DNA of 18,368 nucleotides from Bacillota bacterium (lineage in GTDB: Bacteria; Bacillota; Clostridia; Oscillospirales; Ruminococcaceae). Below the pieces are notes generated by a model. The model did no database searches, was not told the DNA's origin, and saw only the letters and a program-made list of their open reading frames with translations. Position numbers and translations under genes: made by a program. The stretch lies in assembly GCA_023458875.1 (NCBI GenBank), contig JAEWXO010000052.1, forward strand, positions 1-18,368, written 5' to 3'. Shown piece after piece: positions 1 to 6,917 of this stretch (the stretch's first letter is position 1; each line of letters begins with the position of its first letter).

Positions 1-1
1 A

Positions 2-52
2 CCGTGGAGTGATAAGATTCCGGAATATTGTAAGAATAAATCCGTAAAATAA
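2..52 (+). CDS. possible C-terminal tail of an unknown protein (partial)
   Basis: An open frame enters from the left edge and stops at 50-52, giving a 16-residue tail (PWSDKIPEYCKNKSVK). A hairpin with a T-run follows directly, which is the main reason to think this is a real gene end. The family cannot be recognised from so short a tail, and chance is possible. Confidence 0.25.
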   Translation, partial: PWSDKIPEYCKNKSVK

Positions 53-57
53 TTGAT

Positions 58-94
58 AAGCGAATTACATCTGGTGGTGTTTTTCGCTTTTTTT
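58..94 (+). terminator. rho-independent terminator
   Basis: AAGCGAA (58-64) pairs with TTCGCTT (83-89), with an inner ACA/TGT pairing, and an unbroken T-run to 94 follows. It would end a plus-strand transcript entering from the left edge and separates that gene from the decayed GGDEF fragment. Confidence 0.6.
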
Positions 95-168
95 CAACTT
101 TCAACGTATACGGATATATCGCTTACAAAGAATTAGAGCCTAAAGTAATTGTATCTGGTAATAATTAA

Positions 169-303
169 TTTAAAATCACTGCAAGTTTTGGAGTTTGCTC
201 TGTGAGACCTGCACGGGACAGTAAGATGGAAAGCCTGATTGAAGAAGCGGATAAAAAGCTTTACTTTGCAAAAAACAACGGAAGAAATAGGGTTGAATAT
301 TAG
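169..303 (+). pseudogene. 3' fragment of a GGDEF diguanylate cyclase gene
   Basis: The frame reads ITASFGVCSV, then about 15 residues later EEADKKLYFAKNNGRNRVEY and a stop. This is the characteristic end of a GGDEF domain: the SxGVA strand followed by the (D/E)ADxALYxAKxxGRNRV helix. Only about 44 codons remain. A stop (TAA, 166-168) lies just upstream, and the GGDEF active-site loop and all sensor domains are absent, so no activity is expected. Intact enzymes make cyclic di-GMP from two GTP. The fragment lies upstream of the redox cluster and is probably the scar of an older deletion. Confidence 0.6.
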
Positions 304-379
304 CGTTGATATCATGGGGGATTGTTTCAATGACATCAATCCATAAAATGAAATAAGCACAGAGAGCACCAGAAAAGTA

Positions 380-409
380 TTGGATAAACATACAATTATT
401 TATTATAAT
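380..409 (+). promoter_or_regulatory. candidate promoter with PerR-like box for the redox cluster
   Basis: TTGGAT (380-385) and TATAAT (404-409) are 18 bases apart. The stretch 394-408 matches the PerR box consensus TTATAATNATTATAA at 10 of 14 defined positions, with a perfect right half (ATTATAA), and overlaps the -10 hexamer. Rubrerythrin and superoxide-reductase genes are known PerR targets in clostridia, so derepression by peroxide is plausible. A second TATAAT at 437-442 has no good -35. The region is very AT-rich, so chance matches are a real risk. Confidence 0.35.
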
Positions 410-491
410 CTAGATGTTTTTAATTAAGTAATATGATATAATATATGAATACATACACTGTTAGTATATAACTTAAGGAAAGAGGTAAACA

Positions 492-1112
492 ATGGATATC
501 AAGGCGCTATTTAATATAGGATATGGTTTGTATGTTTTGACAGCAAAGGATGGGGATAAAAATAACGGATGTATTATTAATACAGTTATGCAAGTTACAG
601 ATACTACTCTAGCCATTGTTGTTGGTGTAAATAAACAAAATCTTACTCATGATATGATTATGAAAACTAAGGAATTTAATATTTCTGTTTTGACACAGAA
701 TACTCCATTTGATGTTTTTAAGCATTTTGGTTATCAATCAGGAAAAGCTACAGATAAATTTACAGATTACGAAGAAAAATTAGTAGGCGAAAGTGGGCTT
801 TTTTATTTGTCTAAATATTCAAATTCTTATCTATATTGCAAGGTTGTGGAAGAGTTTGACTTTGGAACGCATTCATTATTTAAAGCAGAAGTAGTTGATG
901 CTCATTCAATAAACAATGATGAAACTGTAACTTATACATATTATCAAAAATACATAAAACCAAAGCCGACACAAGAAATAAAAAAAGGCTGGCGTTGTAA
1001 TATTTGTGGTTATATTCATGAAGGTAAGGATCTGCCATCTGATTTTATATGCCCAATTTGTAAACATGGAGCAAAAGATTTTTCAAAAATACAAGACGAA
1101 ACAGGAGGTTAA
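492..1112 (+). CDS. hrb: high-molecular-weight rubredoxin (flavin reductase-rubredoxin fusion)
   Basis: A 206-residue protein of two parts. Residues 1 to about 155 resemble FMN-binding flavin reductases of the DIM6/NTAB type. Residues 167-197 are a rubredoxin with the Fe(Cys)4 pairs C169-x2-C172-G-Y and C187-P-x-C190, ending in the usual KDF. In Moorella and Clostridium, Hrb passes NAD(P)H electrons through FMN and the rubredoxin iron to flavodiiron proteins or rubrerythrins that reduce oxygen, NO or peroxide in the cytoplasm. Here it leads a cluster with rubrerythrin, desulfoferrodoxin and ferritin, so it is probably their electron donor (inference). The start follows GAAAGAGG. Its stop lies 6 bases before the rbr start, and the rbr ribosome binding site sits inside its last codons. 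Confidence 0.88.
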   Translation: MDIKALFNIGYGLYVLTAKDGDKNNGCIINTVMQVTDTTLAIVVGVNKQNLTHDMIMKTKEFNISVLTQNTPFDVFKHFGYQSGKATDKFTDYEEKLVGESGLFYLSKYSNSYLYCKVVEEFDFGTHSLFKAEVVDAHSINNDETVTYTYYQKYIKPKPTQEIKKGWRCNICGYIHEGKDLPSDFICPICKHGAKDFSKIQDETGG

Positions 1113-1118
1113 AAGACC

Positions 1119-1652
1119 ATGAACATGAAAGGAACAAAAACAGAGAAAAACCTTGCAGCGGCATTTACCGGTGAATCACAGGCAAGGAACAAGTATACCT
1201 ACTTTGCATCAGTAGCAAAAAAAGAAGGTTTTGAGCAGATTGCAGCTATTTTTGAAGAAACTGCCAACAATGAAAAGGAGCACGCAAAGCTTTGGTTTAA
1301 AGCACTTGGCGAGCTTGGAGATACGGCAGCTAATTTGCTTCATGCAGCTGAAGGTGAAAACTATGAGTGGACGGACATGTATGCAGGGTTTGCCAAGGAT
1401 GCAGAGGAAGAAGGTTTTACCGCACTTGCAGCGCAGTTCAGGATGGTTGCAAAAATAGAGAAGTCTCACGAGGAAAGATATCGTGCACTTCTTAAAAATG
1501 TAGAAATGCAGAAGGTATTTGAAAAATCAGAAGAAATCATGTGGGAATGCCGTAACTGTGGACATCTTGTTATGGGAAAGAATGCACCGCAGGTTTGTCC
1601 GGTCTGTGCGCATCCACAGAGTTTCTTTGAAGTAAGAAAAGAAAATTATTAA
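1119..1652 (+). CDS. rbr: rubrerythrin
   Basis: A 177-residue rubrerythrin. The four-helix ferritin-like domain carries the diiron signatures: E19 in the first helix, E52-x2-H55, the EEE run near 96-98, and E114-x2-H117-x2-RY. The C-terminal rubredoxin domain has C144-x2-C147-G and C160-P-x-C163. The order and length are typical of classical rubrerythrins, cytoplasmic peroxidases that reduce H2O2 to water with electrons arriving through the rubredoxin iron. AGGAGG at 1103-1108 lies inside the end of hrb, so translation of the two is probably coupled. The ATG at 1125 is an alternative start two codons in. Confidence 0.95.
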   Translation: MNMKGTKTEKNLAAAFTGESQARNKYTYFASVAKKEGFEQIAAIFEETANNEKEHAKLWFKALGELGDTAANLLHAAEGENYEWTDMYAGFAKDAEEEGFTALAAQFRMVAKIEKSHEERYRALLKNVEMQKVFEKSEEIMWECRNCGHLVMGKNAPQVCPVCAHPQSFFEVRKENY

Positions 1653-1670
1653 TTTTAAGGAGGATTATTT

Positions 1671-2057
1671 ATGTGTAGTAAGCAAAAATTTTTTATTTGT
1701 AAACATTGCGGAAATTTAATCGGAATAATTGATAACAAAGGTGTTCCTATGGTTTGTTGTGGTGAAGAAATGACCGAACTCATTCCAAATACAGTTGAGG
1801 CTTCGGTTGAAAAACATTTACCTGTTGTCTCAGTTATGGGCAATAAGGTTGTAGTAGAAATCGGCAGTATCCCTCATCCGATGGAGGAAGCACACCATAT
1901 TGACTTTGTATATGTTGAGACAGAGTGTGGTGGACAACGTAAATGCCTTAAAGTTGGACAAACTCCTAAAGCTGTATTTAGCTTTGAAGATGATAAGCCA
2001 ATTGCTATTTATGCCTATTGTAACTTACACGGTCTATGGAAGACTGAAATAAAATAA
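1671..2057 (+). CDS. dfx: desulfoferrodoxin (superoxide reductase, class I)
   Basis: A 128-residue protein with the two-iron plan. The N-terminal desulforedoxin knot uses C10-x2-C13 and the adjacent C29-C30. The superoxide reductase core has E47-K48-H49-x-P and the ligand set H49, H69, H75, C117 and H120 (C-N-L-H-G-L-W), as expected for an Fe(His)4Cys centre. It reduces superoxide to peroxide without releasing oxygen, and the peroxide is then the substrate of the rubrerythrin encoded just upstream. It has its own strong AAGGAGGA site and sits 18 bases after rbr, so it is probably in the same transcript. Confidence 0.95.
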   Translation: MCSKQKFFICKHCGNLIGIIDNKGVPMVCCGEEMTELIPNTVEASVEKHLPVVSVMGNKVVVEIGSIPHPMEEAHHIDFVYVETECGGQRKCLKVGQTPKAVFSFEDDKPIAIYAYCNLHGLWKTEIK

Positions 2058-2067
2058 TGCTGATTTT

Positions 2068-2108
2068 AATTATGACTGTTTCTGCAAACTGCATTAACAG
2101 TCATAATT
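2068..2108 (+). promoter_or_regulatory. perfect 13-bp hairpin between dfx and ftnA
   Basis: AATTATGACTGTT (2068-2080) pairs perfectly with AACAGTCATAATT (2096-2108). The 15-base loop itself holds two TGCA palindromes. No T-run follows, so it is a weak terminator candidate at best. It could be an mRNA processing or stability element that sets ferritin expression apart from the upstream three genes, or part of a ftnA control region. Confidence 0.5.
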
Positions 2109-2129
2109 TATAAAACAAGGAGGATTATT

Positions 2130-2642
2130 ATGTTAAATAAGGATGTAGCTAAATTATTAAACGAACAAATCAATAAGGAGTTTTACTCTGCATATCTTTA
2201 CATGTACATGGCTGATTATTTTGCAGAACAAAGCTTGAGCGGCTATGAAAATTGGTTTGATGTACAGACTAAGGAGGAAAGAGATCACGCACTTTTATTC
2301 AGACAATATTTGCTAAATAATGGAGAAAGTGTTAAGCTGTTACCTATTGATGCACCAACACAAAAATATAATAATTTCCGTGAACCCTTGGTGGCAGCCT
2401 TTGAACATGAACAGTATGTAACTGCTTCAATCAATGAAATTTATGATGAAGCCTATAAGTGCAAGGACTTCCGTACCATGCAGTTTCTGGATTGGTTTAT
2501 TAAGGAACAGGGTGAGGAAGAAAAGAATGCGGATGATAATATTAAGAAGTTTGACTTATTTGCTTCCGATGCCAAAGGCTTATATATGCTAGATAATGAG
2601 TTGAAAACACGTGTTTATACCGTACCTTCTTTGGTAATCTAA
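2130..2642 (+). CDS. ftnA: bacterial non-haem ferritin
   Basis: A 170-residue ferritin of usual length. The ferroxidase ligands can be placed at E17 (NKEFYSAYLYM), the E50-x2-H53 pair in KEERDHALLF, the glutamates of the AFEHEQYVT helix, and the QGEEEKN segment before the fourth helix. It assembles as a 24-subunit cage that oxidises Fe2+ and stores it, limiting Fenton chemistry when peroxide appears. That suits its place after a superoxide reductase and a peroxidase. AAGGAGGA at 2119-2126 sets the start. The IS element begins 27 bases after its stop, so any native terminator or downstream gene has been displaced. Confidence 0.95.
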   Translation: MLNKDVAKLLNEQINKEFYSAYLYMYMADYFAEQSLSGYENWFDVQTKEERDHALLFRQYLLNNGESVKLLPIDAPTQKYNNFREPLVAAFEHEQYVTASINEIYDEAYKCKDFRTMQFLDWFIKEQGEEEKNADDNIKKFDLFASDAKGLYMLDNELKTRVYTVPSLVI

Positions 2643-2692
2643 TCTTACTGTGCCCTAGTCAAGCAAAATTGTAACAGTACAGTCCAAAGTAA

Positions 2693-3589
2693 TTAAGCAG
2701 AGCAGCGTTTTTGAAAAGGAGTTTTTCCTTTGTTGAATGAATGCGGGCGGATATGGTTATACCAAATAAAAGCAAAGTCAGAAACTGCCGAATAAAGCTG
2801 TTCTTCAGAGCGGTAATAATGATGATAAATCAGCTCATTTTTAAGCGTGTTAAAATATCGTTCCATCGGTGCATTATCATAAGGGCAGCCGGCACGGCTC
2901 ATGCTCTGAGTAACACCGCTTGCTTTACAAAATTCTGTAAACTCTTTTGAAGTGAATTGCGAGCCTTGGTCGCTGTGCAGGATAATCCCCTTAACAGCCA
3001 GCCTAGGCTGGCTGTTAAGGGCTGTGCCAAGGGTTTCAGCTGCAAGCTGTGATGTAATATTTTTGCCTGTAACACTGGCTACGACAGACCTGTCAAACAG
3101 GTCAATTATCGTGCAGTTATACCGCATGGAGCCATCTGTCAGTGGCAGATATGTAAAGTCGGTACACCAGATTTTATTCGGCTTTTCTACAGTAAATTTC
3201 TGCTGTAAAAGATTCGGGAAAACTTCATTAACATCACCCTTTTTATAGCCAGGCTTTTTTCTCCTGACAATTGAAAACAGCCCTAAATCATTGTTCATAT
3301 ACTTGTGAGCAGTCAAATTGCTAATAAAAATATTCTTTCTCTCAAGTAAATTTTTCAGCATACGATAACCAGGAATGCCGTTATGCTTATGATAAATTTC
3401 AGTGATTGCCGCATAAACCTTATCTTTTCTTTCCTGATAGACCTGCTTTCTGTGTTTCAGATAGTTGTAATAACCGTTGGGATAAATATTACATCTCCTA
3501 AACAGCCATCTGAGCCCAAAATCCTCTTTATTTGCCTCAATAAACCGATATACCGCTAATCGATTTCCTTCGCGAAGAATGCCGCCGCT
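2693..3589 (-). CDS. IS3-family transposase OrfB (DDE integrase), made by -1 frameshift
   Basis: The frame in -1 relation to orfA is open from the A7 slippery run to the stop at 2693, with no interruption. After the shift it reads through LAVYRFIEANKEDFGL, the normal start of an IS3 OrfB, then HTH_21 and the rve catalytic core. The DDE residues are visible: D in WCTDFTYLPL, D in LHSDQGSQFTS, and E in APMERYFNTLKNE. An internal ATG at 3361 would give only a 222-residue product without the N-terminal part, so the frameshift product is the likely transposase. It looks intact and possibly active. Confidence 0.88.
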   Translation of the reverse strand, partial: SGGILREGNRLAVYRFIEANKEDFGLRWLFRRCNIYPNGYYNYLKHRKQVYQERKDKVYAAITEIYHKHNGIPGYRMLKNLLERKNIFISNLTAHKYMNNDLGLFSIVRRKKPGYKKGDVNEVFPNLLQQKFTVEKPNKIWCTDFTYLPLTDGSMRYNCTIIDLFDRSVVASVTGKNITSQLAAETLGTALNSQPRLAVKGIILHSDQGSQFTSKEFTEFCKASGVTQSMSRAGCPYDNAPMERYFNTLKNELIYHHYYRSEEQLYSAVSDFAFIWYNHIRPHSFNKGKTPFQKRCSA

Positions 3590-3837
3590 TTTTTTAGGAA
3601 AAGGTTCTCTTTTTGTGCTTCTTCAAGCTGCTTTCGCAGCCGCAGATTCTCCGCCATTAAATCGTATTCCGCCTTGGTTTCAGTATTTGTTTGGCATTCT
3701 TCACGGTATTTTTTTACCCAGTTTGATATTCCTGATTTTGATATGTTGAACTCATCAGAAAGGCTTTGAATACTGCGTCCATTTTCAAGGTGCAGCTTCA
3801 CTATTTTCTTTCTAAATTCCTCATTGTAATTTCCCAT
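3556..3837 (-). CDS. IS3-family transposase OrfA (helix-turn-helix)
   Basis: A 93-residue protein. Residues 1-50 form the Tnp_1 helix-turn-helix (NEEFRKKIVKLHLENGRS, then SDEFNISKSGISNWVKKYRE), followed by a leucine-zipper-like coiled coil (LRLRKQLEEAQKENLFLKKA). It binds the terminal repeats and supplies the N-terminal half of the OrfAB transposase. A run of seven A residues (codons CTA AAA AAA, complement of 3589-3595) lies near its end, at the usual position of the -1 slippery site. GGAAAGAGGAAAAAGC precedes the ATG. Confidence 0.9.
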   Translation of the reverse strand: MGNYNEEFRKKIVKLHLENGRSIQSLSDEFNISKSGISNWVKKYREECQTNTETKAEYDLMAENLRLRKQLEEAQKENLFLKKAAAFFAKEID

Positions 3838-3924
3838 TGCTTTTTCCTCTTTCCTTGTGATTTTTATTATATCACTTTGGACAGGGATGTTACAACTTTA
3901 TTATAGCAGGACACTTTTGCCGCC

Positions 3925-3993
3925 GAACATTCACTTTATTCATGCGAATATTCACTATATTCACTTGACAAAAGTGAATATTCAGCCTATAAT
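3925..3993 (+). promoter_or_regulatory. near-consensus promoter overlapped by repeated ATTCAC operator sites
   Basis: TTGACA (3965-3970), a 17-base spacer and TATAAT (3988-3993) make a perfect sigma-70-type promoter 31 bases before the AlbA_2 gene's ATG. Around it, ATTCA(C/T) recurs at 3929, 3938, 3950 and 3959. GAATATTCAC (3946-3955) is perfectly mirrored by GTGAATATTC (3974-3983), which lies in the promoter spacer. A repressor bound across this repeat would occlude RNA polymerase. The gene's own product is the obvious candidate repressor because it has AlbA_2 and winged-helix regions (inference). Confidence 0.7.
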
Positions 3994-4024
3994 AGGTGTA
4001 TACTACTTATACGGGAGGTGCGTT

Positions 4025-5320
4025 ATGATTTACGAGAGTGAAAATGTAGAATACAAAGCCAAATATGTTGACGAGCTTTATAAAGAGGTAATGGCTTTTG
4101 CAAACACTAACGGCGGAATGATTTATGTCGGAGTTGACGACAACGGAAACAGAACGGGCGTTGCTGACGTTGACGAAACTTATAACAAAATCACAAACAG
4201 CATAAGAGATGCGATTGCTCCCGATGTTACTATGTTTGTGAAATACGGACTTGTAGGAAATGTTATTGAAATTGAAATATCCGAGGGAACGGCAAAGCCC
4301 TATTACATCAAATCAAAGGGCTTGAAGCCATCGGGAGTTTATATTAGGCAAGGCGCATCCTCCGTTCCTGCGTCGCCCGAACAGATACGACAGATGATTA
4401 AGCAGTCGGAAGGTGATATTTATGAGGCTATGCGTTCGCTTGAACAATCGCTAACCTTTGAGGCAGCGTCAAAGGTTTTTGCGGCACACAAAATATCGTT
4501 TTCCGATGATAAATTTATTTCACTGGGGATATGTCGGTTGAACGACCATCTTTATACCAATCTCGGAAAAATCGTTTCCGACCAGTGCGAGCATACAATA
4601 AAGACAGCAATTTTTTCCGATGATGCCAACACGGTTTTCAAGGCACACCGTGAGTTTACGGGTTCGGTTTTTTTGCAGCTTGATGAAGCTTTTTCGTACC
4701 TTATGCTTTGCAATAATAACAAGTCGGAATTTTCGGGCGTAACACGAATTGATAAATGGGATTACCCCGAGGAAGCAATTCGTGAGGCACTTCTTAATGC
4801 AATAGTTCATCGTGATTACAGCTTCAGCGGAAGCATAATCATCAACGTAAACGACAACGCCATGGAGTTCATTTCGCTTGGTGGACTGTTACAGGGCTTG
4901 TCAACGGACGACATCAGGAATGGCATATCACAGCCGAGAAACAGAAATCTTGCAGAGATATTCCATCGTCTGAATTACATTGAGTCCTATGGCACTGGCA
5001 TACGCAGAATATTTGCGCTGTACTCCGAATGTGAAAGAAAACCGCAGATTGATGTAACTGCTAACAGCTTCCGTATAATTCTGCCCAATATGAACAAGGT
5101 AGCCGTTACTTCCGTTTCACCGAAAGAAAATATCACTCCACAGATGAAAACCGTGCTTGATTACCTGACGAAAAACAATGAAATGACCGAGGAAGATGTA
5201 AAAAATCTGCTTGACATAAAAAAGACAAGAGCATACACACTCATTAAGCAGATGGAGAACGAGGGCTTGATTATCATAAAAGGAAGAGGCGCAAGCAAAA
5301 AAATATTTATTCGGGAATAG
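4025..5320 (+). CDS. AlbA_2/HATPase_c_4 DNA-binding regulator (RecG-C-like)
   Basis: The start chosen is the ATG at 4025, after GGGAGG. A longer frame from 3857 would read through the IS end and the promoter. The 431-residue product has an N-terminal Schlafen-AlbA_2 domain (about 5-120, with ANTNGGMIYVGVDDNG and the later SGVYIRQGASSVPAS). A GHKL-like 'RecG C-terminal' HATPase_c_4 region follows (about 245-340: REALLNAIVHRDY, then SYGTGIRRI). The last 55 residues form a probable winged helix (MTEEDVKNLLDIKKTRAYTL). Such proteins are usually annotated as putative transcriptional regulators or ATP-binding proteins, are common near mobile and defence DNA, and have no RecG helicase domain. The exact function is unknown, but autoregulation is likely given the operator array. 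Confidence 0.8.
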   Translation: MIYESENVEYKAKYVDELYKEVMAFANTNGGMIYVGVDDNGNRTGVADVDETYNKITNSIRDAIAPDVTMFVKYGLVGNVIEIEISEGTAKPYYIKSKGLKPSGVYIRQGASSVPASPEQIRQMIKQSEGDIYEAMRSLEQSLTFEAASKVFAAHKISFSDDKFISLGICRLNDHLYTNLGKIVSDQCEHTIKTAIFSDDANTVFKAHREFTGSVFLQLDEAFSYLMLCNNNKSEFSGVTRIDKWDYPEEAIREALLNAIVHRDYSFSGSIIINVNDNAMEFISLGGLLQGLSTDDIRNGISQPRNRNLAEIFHRLNYIESYGTGIRRIFALYSECERKPQIDVTANSFRIILPNMNKVAVTSVSPKENITPQMKTVLDYLTKNNEMTEEDVKNLLDIKKTRAYTLIKQMENEGLIIIKGRGASKKIFIRE

Positions 5321-5352
5321 GCATTTGGCAGTAAAGTCTGTATGTTGACTTT

Positions 5353-5383
5353 AAAGGGGTGGTGATTTGCTACCTCTTTTTAT
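5353..5383 (+). terminator. terminator after the AlbA_2 gene
   Basis: AAAGGGGT (5353-5360) pairs with ACCTCTTT (5372-5379) with one G-T wobble, followed by TTATT. A further small inverted repeat, TAAAGTC/GACTTTA, lies just upstream (5332-5353). The position, 33 bases after the stop, fits a rho-independent terminator. Confidence 0.5.
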
Positions 5384-5459
5384 TGCAAAAGTAAAAGCGG
5401 ATGTTATGATAAAACTTGCGAAAGCGTTCGGCTATGAGGTTGAGGATTTGGTGGAATAG
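5368..5459 (+). pseudogene. decayed 3' end of an unknown gene, copy 1
   Basis: The frame reads FIAKVKADVMIKLAKAFGYE, then VEDLVE and a stop. It has no plausible start and overlaps the preceding terminator. It matters because a second stretch about 330 bases on (5670-5777) reads FIPKSKADDVIKPARIF in the same order. The two align over roughly 18 residues, so they are probably remnants of one gene family. The family is not recognised. Confidence 0.4.
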
Positions 5460-5474
5460 GGTTAGCTTAAAAGA

Positions 5475-5492
5475 GGGCGTGTTTCACGACCC
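5475..5492. repeat. imperfect hairpin related to the 5591-5623 hairpin
   Basis: GGGCGTG TTT CACGACCC folds with one bulged A. Its core GTGTTTCACGAC is the reverse complement of the core of the larger hairpin at 5591-5623, so the two share a GTCGTGAAACAC motif in opposite orientation, about 110 bases apart. Confidence 0.4.
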
Positions 5493-5590
5493 GGTTGACA
5501 AACACAGCTTGAAGTCTTTTATTGATGAAAGATTGCTTGAAAATATCAAGCTATACAAACGACTCTCGTTGATGACAATCATTTTTTGAC

Positions 5591-5623
5591 TGAGCTGATG
5601 TCGTGAAACACGACATCAGCTCA
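5591..5623. repeat. perfect 15-bp inverted repeat with 3-base loop
   Basis: TGAGCTGATGTCGTG (5591-5605), AAA, then CACGACATCAGCTCA (5609-5623). No T-run follows on either strand, so it is not a normal terminator. Such tight perfect hairpins are seen in REP-like sequences, transposon ends and operators. The region around it holds no intact gene. Confidence 0.6.
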
Positions 5624-5669
5624 TCCTACTCATCAATAGCCTGTTTATATATCGCCTACCGTTTTGGTA

Positions 5670-5777
5670 TCCGAGCATTTCACTTTAAACGATGATGATT
5701 TTCAGCTCCGTTTTATTCCAAAATCAAAGGCGGATGATGTGATAAAGCCTGCAAGAATTTTCAGTTGTAATACGTGA
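5670..5777 (+). pseudogene. decayed 3' end of an unknown gene, copy 2
   Basis: The frame reads SEHFTLNDDDFQLRFIPKSK, continues ADDVIKPARIFSCNT and stops at 5775-5777. It is related to copy 1 at 5368-5459. Nearby nucleotides also repeat: TTATATATCGCCTAC at about 5645 and TTATATATCACCTGC at about 5820. Together these suggest tandem duplication followed by decay. No start codon with a ribosome binding site is visible and the family is unknown. Confidence 0.35.
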
Positions 5778-6215
5778 GAAAGGTTGAATAAGCTCTCCCT
5801 TTTCGACAAGGGCGCACTTATATATCACCTGCGGTAGTATGTGCGGTCTGCCGACGGCTCTTTGAAAAAAATACTCAAGTCCTGCGGGACGGGTTCAGAA
5901 ACCAGCAAGCATAGCATTTGTCTAGACACTCAGCGTTTTCTTACGAAAACTCACTCGCTGACAAATACAAATACCGCAAGCTTTTCGTTGCCGAAATCCT
6001 TGCGGTATTTTGTTTTCTTGGGCTAAGCCCAAACCCATTATTCAGAATATTTCATATTGATGAAGTGTCACTTGGGCGATATATTTTGTTAAAAACAGAA
6101 TTGGATTTCAATTTCGGAACGAATCATTTTCCTTGACTGCTTTGTATAGTTCAAGGCAACTGCTCATCGCAAAAAGAATAGCATTATTAATGGCAAAGCT
6201 ATCACAGTCTTAACT
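5778..6215. other. region without a supportable gene
   Basis: Short frames occur on both strands but none has a ribosome binding site and recognisable sequence. One minus-strand frame (about 6119-6211) reads NNAILFAMSSCLELYKAVKE between two stops and could be a gene scrap, but it cannot be assigned. The stretch is rich in small inverted repeats, including CCCTT/AAGGG near 5800 and TTTTC TTAC GAAAA near 5940. Confidence 0.4.
5969..6010. terminator. long hairpin, possible bidirectional terminator
   Basis: AAATACCGCAAG (5969-5980) pairs perfectly with CTTGCGGTATTT (5999-6010). The loop refolds as TTTCG-TTGC-CGAAA, giving an almost continuous 17-bp stem. The ends are A/T-rich on both strands, so it could terminate in either direction, but no intact gene abuts it. 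Confidence 0.5.
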
Positions 6216-6262
6216 CAAAAACGCACATTGATCATTAAAATGGTGCATTTCTTGCGTTTTTG
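6216..6262 (-). terminator. terminator downstream of the drmB fragment
   Basis: CAAAAACGCA (6216-6225) pairs with TGCGTTTTTG (6253-6262). The T-tract lies in the distal arm on each strand, as in bidirectional terminators. It sits about 60 bases after the drmB stop on the minus strand, so it probably marked the end of the original DISARM-type operon. Confidence 0.5.
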
Positions 6263-6320
6263 CTTTCGTAAGGTGGGACATTGTGGACAGAAAGAACAAT
6301 ACTTCAACAGAACGCACATA

Positions 6321-6917
6321 TCAAAAGTCGGAGTAGAAGCCTATCGTGTTATTTTCGAAAGTGCCTACCACCATTCCTCGATCTAAAAAGGCATTTCTTT
6401 CCTCACAACAGGTTTCGGGTAGTAGTGCACACGCATGACAGGCAGCCAAATTCAAAGAATCTCGTCCTTGACCGTGACTCATTATACACACGGGATCATT
6501 GGAACAGGTTTTTGCCGAACGAATAGCCTTTTTGAAAATTCTCGGGAAAGCATCTGGATATCCTTGTCTAACTAGACCCCCCAGCGTTCCTTCGGAATCA
6601 CCGCTTGCTGTGTATATCAGAATTCCTGCCATTTTCTTTCCGTCAGACTCCTCGGAGCAGTAAATTCTCTCACTGAGAGAAGCAATACTGTATCCGCATT
6701 CAAAGCTTAATTGTGTTATCAGCAAATGTGATATTGTGTGTAGCAGAATGAATTTGGGGGTTATTGTCCTCGGGTGGTTTTGCCCGATAAACGATCTGTT
6801 GTAATTGTGATTCAGGCAATTCGTCCTTTCAAGAACGGAGGGATTTTTTGAAATCCAATCATCAATGGCGTTCTGCTCAAATTCGATAAAAATGCCTTTG
6901 ATATAGTACAATAAAAC
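6321..6917 (-). pseudogene. drmB: 3' fragment of drmB (DISARM, DUF1998)
   Basis: About 198 native codons remain. They read GIFIEFEQNAIDDW, then LLHTISHLLITQLSFECGYS, MAGILIYTASGDSEGTLGGL, CSNDPVC, NLAACHACALLPETCCEERN and FLDRGMVVG. This is the DUF1998 C-terminal signature of DrmB, with its conserved, probably zinc-binding cysteines. DrmB pairs with the helicase DrmA in the DISARM anti-phage system. Full proteins are several hundred residues longer. The IS at 6917 cuts the gene: the open frame continues to 6953 only because IS sequence happens to supply about 12 codons and an ATG. The C-terminus is complete. DUF1998 also occurs in Druantia-type helicases, but the spacing here fits stand-alone DrmB best. 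No other DISARM gene is present, so it is non-functional. Confidence 0.8.

Larger units (their letters stand above)
2670..3894 (-). mobile_element. IS3-family insertion sequence, apparently complete
   Basis: Both ends carry imperfect inverted repeats with the same layout: TGTAACAGTACAGTCCAAAGT inward from 2670, and TGTAACATCCCTGTCCAAAGT inward from 3894 on the opposite strand. The element is about 1225 bp with TG...CA tips. Two overlapping minus-strand frames (orfA, orfB) fill it. On the minus strand a -35-like TTGTAA sits at the tip and a TATAAT lies 18 bases inside, upstream of orfA. The flanks (AAT left, ACT right) give no clear target duplication, which hints that one side was rearranged after insertion. 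Confidence 0.85.

Noticed and set aside
133..391. Two minus-strand frames of 71 and 78 codons at the left edge
   Set aside because: They are antisense to the GGDEF remnant, lack ribosome binding sites and show no family features.
3929..3983. CRISPR-like array (repeated ATTCAC)
   Set aside because: The units are only 6 bases with 3-6 base gaps and sit on a promoter. They are operator sites, not repeats with spacers.
3857..4024. N-terminal extension of the AlbA_2 protein
   Set aside because: The frame runs through the IS end, the -35/-10 and the operator repeats. The ATG at 4025 has a good ribosome binding site and starts right at the AlbA_2 homology.
5841..6136. Plus-strand short frames of 61 and 72 codons
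   Set aside because: They read through strong hairpins and have no ribosome binding site or recognisable sequence.
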